A stretch of DNA of 64,000 nt from Rhodocyclaceae bacterium (GTDB taxonomy: Bacteria > Pseudomonadota > Gammaproteobacteria > Burkholderiales > Rhodocyclaceae). The position numbers and the translations under genes were made by a program. Below, one piece after another: positions 62,714-64,000 of this stretch (the stretch's first letter is position 1; every line of letters begins with the position of its first letter). The notes beneath the pieces were generated by a model that saw nothing but the letters and a program-made list of their open reading frames with translations, was not told where the DNA came from and ran no database searches. The stretch lies in the NCBI GenBank assembly GCA_020445745.1, contig JAGRGB010000186.1, forward strand, positions 17,382-81,381, read 5' to 3'.

Positions 62714-62821
62714 AAGGGGTGGTGGTGTGCAGCAAGGGGCCAGCGGGTCCTCTCAAGGGGGTTACGGCAAGGGTAATGCGCACCTCGATCTGGCTCTAGC
62801 CAGTGAACTATCACAAGGGGG
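62713..62821 (+). repeat. CAAGGGG repeats spaced about 20 bp
   Basis: CAAGGGG occurs at 62713, 62733, 62754 and 62814, with a CAAGGGT variant at 62768. The first three are 20 and 21 bp apart. The last copy supplies the ribosome-binding site of the small terminase gene. They may bind a replication or regulatory protein. Confidence 0.7.
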
Positions 62822-62825
62822 TTGT

Positions 62826-63368
62826 ATGATAGAGATGGACTATCCAGTTACGCAGGCGGAATTCGCGAAGCTCGTCGGAATATCGCAGCAAGCGGTGTCC
62901 GACCTTGCGCAACGAAGCTTGCTCGCCGAAGGCGCCTCGGCTCAGACCTGGCTACTACAGTACACGGGGCACTTGAGGGAAGTTGCCGCAGGCCGGCTTG
63001 GCGCCAACGATCATGGTTTGGTTGCGGAAAGGGCGCGGCTGGCAAAGGAACAAGCGGACCGCGTCGCGATGCAGAACGCGATCACGCGCAGGGAGATCGC
63101 GCCAGTCGGTCTGCTCGAAGAAGTCCTCGCGCGCGTTGCGACGCAGATCGCGAAGATTCTCGAAACGATCCCGAAGACGATCCGCACACGTGCGCCCGAT
63201 TTGGCGCCAAGCGTCCTGGCGCAGATCGAGAGTGACATTGCTGATGCGCGCAATCTAGCCGCCTCCCTGCCCTCGCGGCTGTTCAAGAACGACGCGGATC
63301 AAGAAGACGCCAGCGAGCGCGAACCGGAAACGGAATGTGCGCCTGACAACCTGCAAGTGGGGCAGTAG
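62826..63368 (+). CDS. phage terminase small subunit-like protein (Nu1 family)
   Basis: This 180-residue protein has an N-terminal winged helix (VTQAEFAKLVGISQQAVSDL) that would bind cos or pac DNA. A helical region follows that aligns with lambda Nu1: RARLAKEQADRVAMQNA and ATQIAKILETIPKTIRTRAP. Nu1 recruits phage DNA to the large terminase. No large subunit follows. I chose ATG 62826 with a strong AAGGGGG ribosome-binding site. Confidence 0.75.
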   Translation: MIEMDYPVTQAEFAKLVGISQQAVSDLAQRSLLAEGASAQTWLLQYTGHLREVAAGRLGANDHGLVAERARLAKEQADRVAMQNAITRREIAPVGLLEEVLARVATQIAKILETIPKTIRTRAPDLAPSVLAQIESDIADARNLAASLPSRLFKNDADQEDASEREPETECAPDNLQVGQ

Positions 63369-63387
63369 GTTCCAGTTGGACTCGCGC

Positions 63388-63666
63388 ATGGAAGACGACG
63401 ATCCAATCCGCGCCACGCTCCTAGCAGTCAAGGAAACTGCTCGGCGCGGCCCGATCAGTGACGAGGAACTGCTGAAGATCGAAAAGCGGATGCGGATACG
63501 GTTTGGTGGAGGCGTTCGCTACATCGCAAAGCAAGGCCCCCGCGAAGAACGCCACCGGCTGATCTGCGCCGACCTGGATGCTGGCATGTCGGTCCGTGAG
63601 GTTGCGAAGCGCCACGATGTCACAGAAACCACGGTCCGCCGCGCAAAGCGCGATCAAAGTGGATAG
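63388..63666 (+). CDS. Mor-like helix-turn-helix regulator
   Basis: This 92-residue protein has a middle section resembling the Mu Mor/C activator family (RIRFGGGVRYIAKQGPREER) followed by a helix-turn-helix (LDAGMSVREVAKRHDVTETTVRR). Mor activates middle or late phage promoters. I chose ATG 63388, since the upstream codons are not family-like. It follows the small terminase after a 20-bp gap. Confidence 0.7.
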   Translation: MEDDDPIRATLLAVKETARRGPISDEELLKIEKRMRIRFGGGVRYIAKQGPREERHRLICADLDAGMSVREVAKRHDVTETTVRRAKRDQSG

Positions 63667-63735
63667 ACATTGTCGGTCTGCAACTGGTCCTCTGCATGCT
63701 CAAGAATGGCCGTGTCGATTTCTCAAGGACACAGC

Positions 63736-63891
63736 ATGTTTGACTTCAAAAGCATCCAGAAGGCGGTTAGCGACCTATCGACAGGCGTTCGCTCGAAGCG
63801 CGAAGAAGTAATGAGCCTCCGGGCTGCGCGTGACGCTCTCGCCGAAGCTCCAGGTACGAAGGAGGATGTGCTCTGTCACTGCCGGATGTAA
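63736..63891 (+). CDS. small phage-like protein, probably cut short by an insertion sequence
   Basis: This 51-residue frame starts after AAGGA, with FDFKSIQKAVSDLSTGVRSK and SLRAARDALAEAPGTKEDV, a helical segment seen in small phage proteins. The last five codons come from sequence starting TGTCACTG at 63874 that looks like an insertion-sequence end, so the natural C-terminus is probably lost. Confidence 0.45.
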   Translation: MFDFKSIQKAVSDLSTGVRSKREEVMSLRAARDALAEAPGTKEDVLCHCRM

Positions 63892-64000
63892 GTTGATACG
63901 GCCTGCCGATTGAATATTGATACACCGAGTTGGGAAGATCGGGGCTTTTTTGGAGTCCCGTTGATCACAGACGAGGTGTATGTGGAAATCGAGGTCTTGA
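63874..64000 (+). mobile_element. putative left end of an IS21-type insertion sequence
   Basis: From about 63874 the sequence starts TGTCACTG and contains TTGATAC at 63893–63899 and 63917–63923, 24 bp apart, like the multiple terminal repeats of IS21 elements. A GGAG sequence then leads to an open frame running out of the window. The exact end and target duplication cannot be seen. Confidence 0.4.
63961..64000 (+). CDS. istA: N-terminus of an IstA-like transposase, partial
   Basis: A TTG codon 5 nt after GGAG opens a frame reading LITDEVYVEIEVL up to the window edge (13 codons). IstA proteins of IS21 elements often begin with a similar ITDEVW-type segment before their helix-turn-helix. Only the start is visible, so the call depends on the neighbouring terminal repeats. 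Confidence 0.35.
   Translation, partial: MITDEVYVEIEVL

Larger units (their letters stand above)
62566..62825 (+). other. AT-rich repeat region, candidate replication origin or promoter region
   Basis: The first part (62588–62622) is AT-rich, including two TTTATT blocks. It is followed by the 24-bp inverted repeat with 9-bp iterations at 62641–62713 and a set of CAAGGGG repeats at 62713–62821. A lone TTATTCG copy lies at 62570–62576. The arrangement of AT-rich tract plus iterons beside primase genes is typical of replication origins. No open frame is present. Confidence 0.5.
57335..64000 (+). mobile_element. integrated element, probably a phage satellite, open to the right
   Basis: The region from the CGTAGAA repeats to the window edge carries integrase, two unknown genes, an AlpA-type regulator, a primase, a DUF3987 protein, an origin-like repeat region, a Nu1-like small terminase, a Mor-like regulator and a small truncated frame. 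No capsid, tail or large terminase gene is visible. Left end is inferred; the right end is outside the window. Base composition dips around 59.1–59.8 kb and after 62.5 kb. Confidence 0.7.

Noticed and set aside
62641-62821. CRISPR array
   Set aside because: Repeat units are 7–9 bp with no unique spacers of constant length and no cas genes nearby.

Overview
The window is GC-rich, densely coded bacterial chromosome, most likely from a betaproteobacterium and probably close to Rhodocyclales. The evidence is gene order, not a database search. Typical blocks are fmdB–DUF502–aspS, rhodanese–grxC–secB–gpsA, engB–hemB beside a diheme cytochrome c4, ffh–ypjD–corB–pilBCD, bamC–dapA and rpoS–nlpD–pcm–surE. 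About 57 kb is core genome and the last 6.5 kb is an integrated mobile element.

Region 1 (1–9.8 kb) holds the end of an ECF sigma factor with its membrane anti-sigma factor and an MsrQ-type heme subunit, then mog, darP/yjgA and pmbA. A TRAP transporter follows, with its binding protein on one strand and its two membrane subunits on the other; an intradiol dioxygenase lies between them. Region 2 (9.2–24.9 kb) holds a histidine phosphatase, glyA–nrdR–ribD, and the cell-wall pair ctpA/envC with gpmA. A probable sulfane-sulfur sensor then heads a cluster with a rhodanese, glutaredoxin, secB and gpsA, followed by trmL, comF, bioB–bioC, an HAD nucleotidase and hemB. Between hemB and engB, tandem hairpins end in a perfect terminator with CUCC-rich loops, which I read as a candidate regulatory RNA.

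Region 3 (25–41 kb) holds cytochrome c4, ffh, ypjD, corB, the type IV pilus genes pilB, pilC and pilD, aspS, and a TPR protein whose receiver domain has Glu at the phosphorylation site. A lipoprotein-like RNase Sa homologue overlaps a barstar gene, followed by nudB and rlmD. Region 4 (41–57 kb) holds bamC–dapA, a deacetylase-like hydrolase, the moxR–DUF58–transglutaminase–mltB operon, the rpoS–nlpD–pcm–surE locus, tRNA-Arg(ACG), tRNA-Ser(GCT), lysC, a small XRE regulator, a radical SAM protein and queD.

Region 5 (57.3 kb to the end) is the element. It has paired CGTAGAA repeats before a P4-type integrase, small unknown genes, an AlpA-type regulator behind an RBS-masking hairpin, a Toprim primase overlapping a DUF3987 protein, a repeat-rich AT-rich gap that looks like a replication origin, a Nu1-like small terminase and a Mor-like regulator. 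It is then interrupted by what looks like the left end of an IS21-type insertion sequence. Integrase, AlpA, primase and small terminase with no structural gene in view fits a phage satellite (PICI-like). A prophage continuing past the window is the main alternative.
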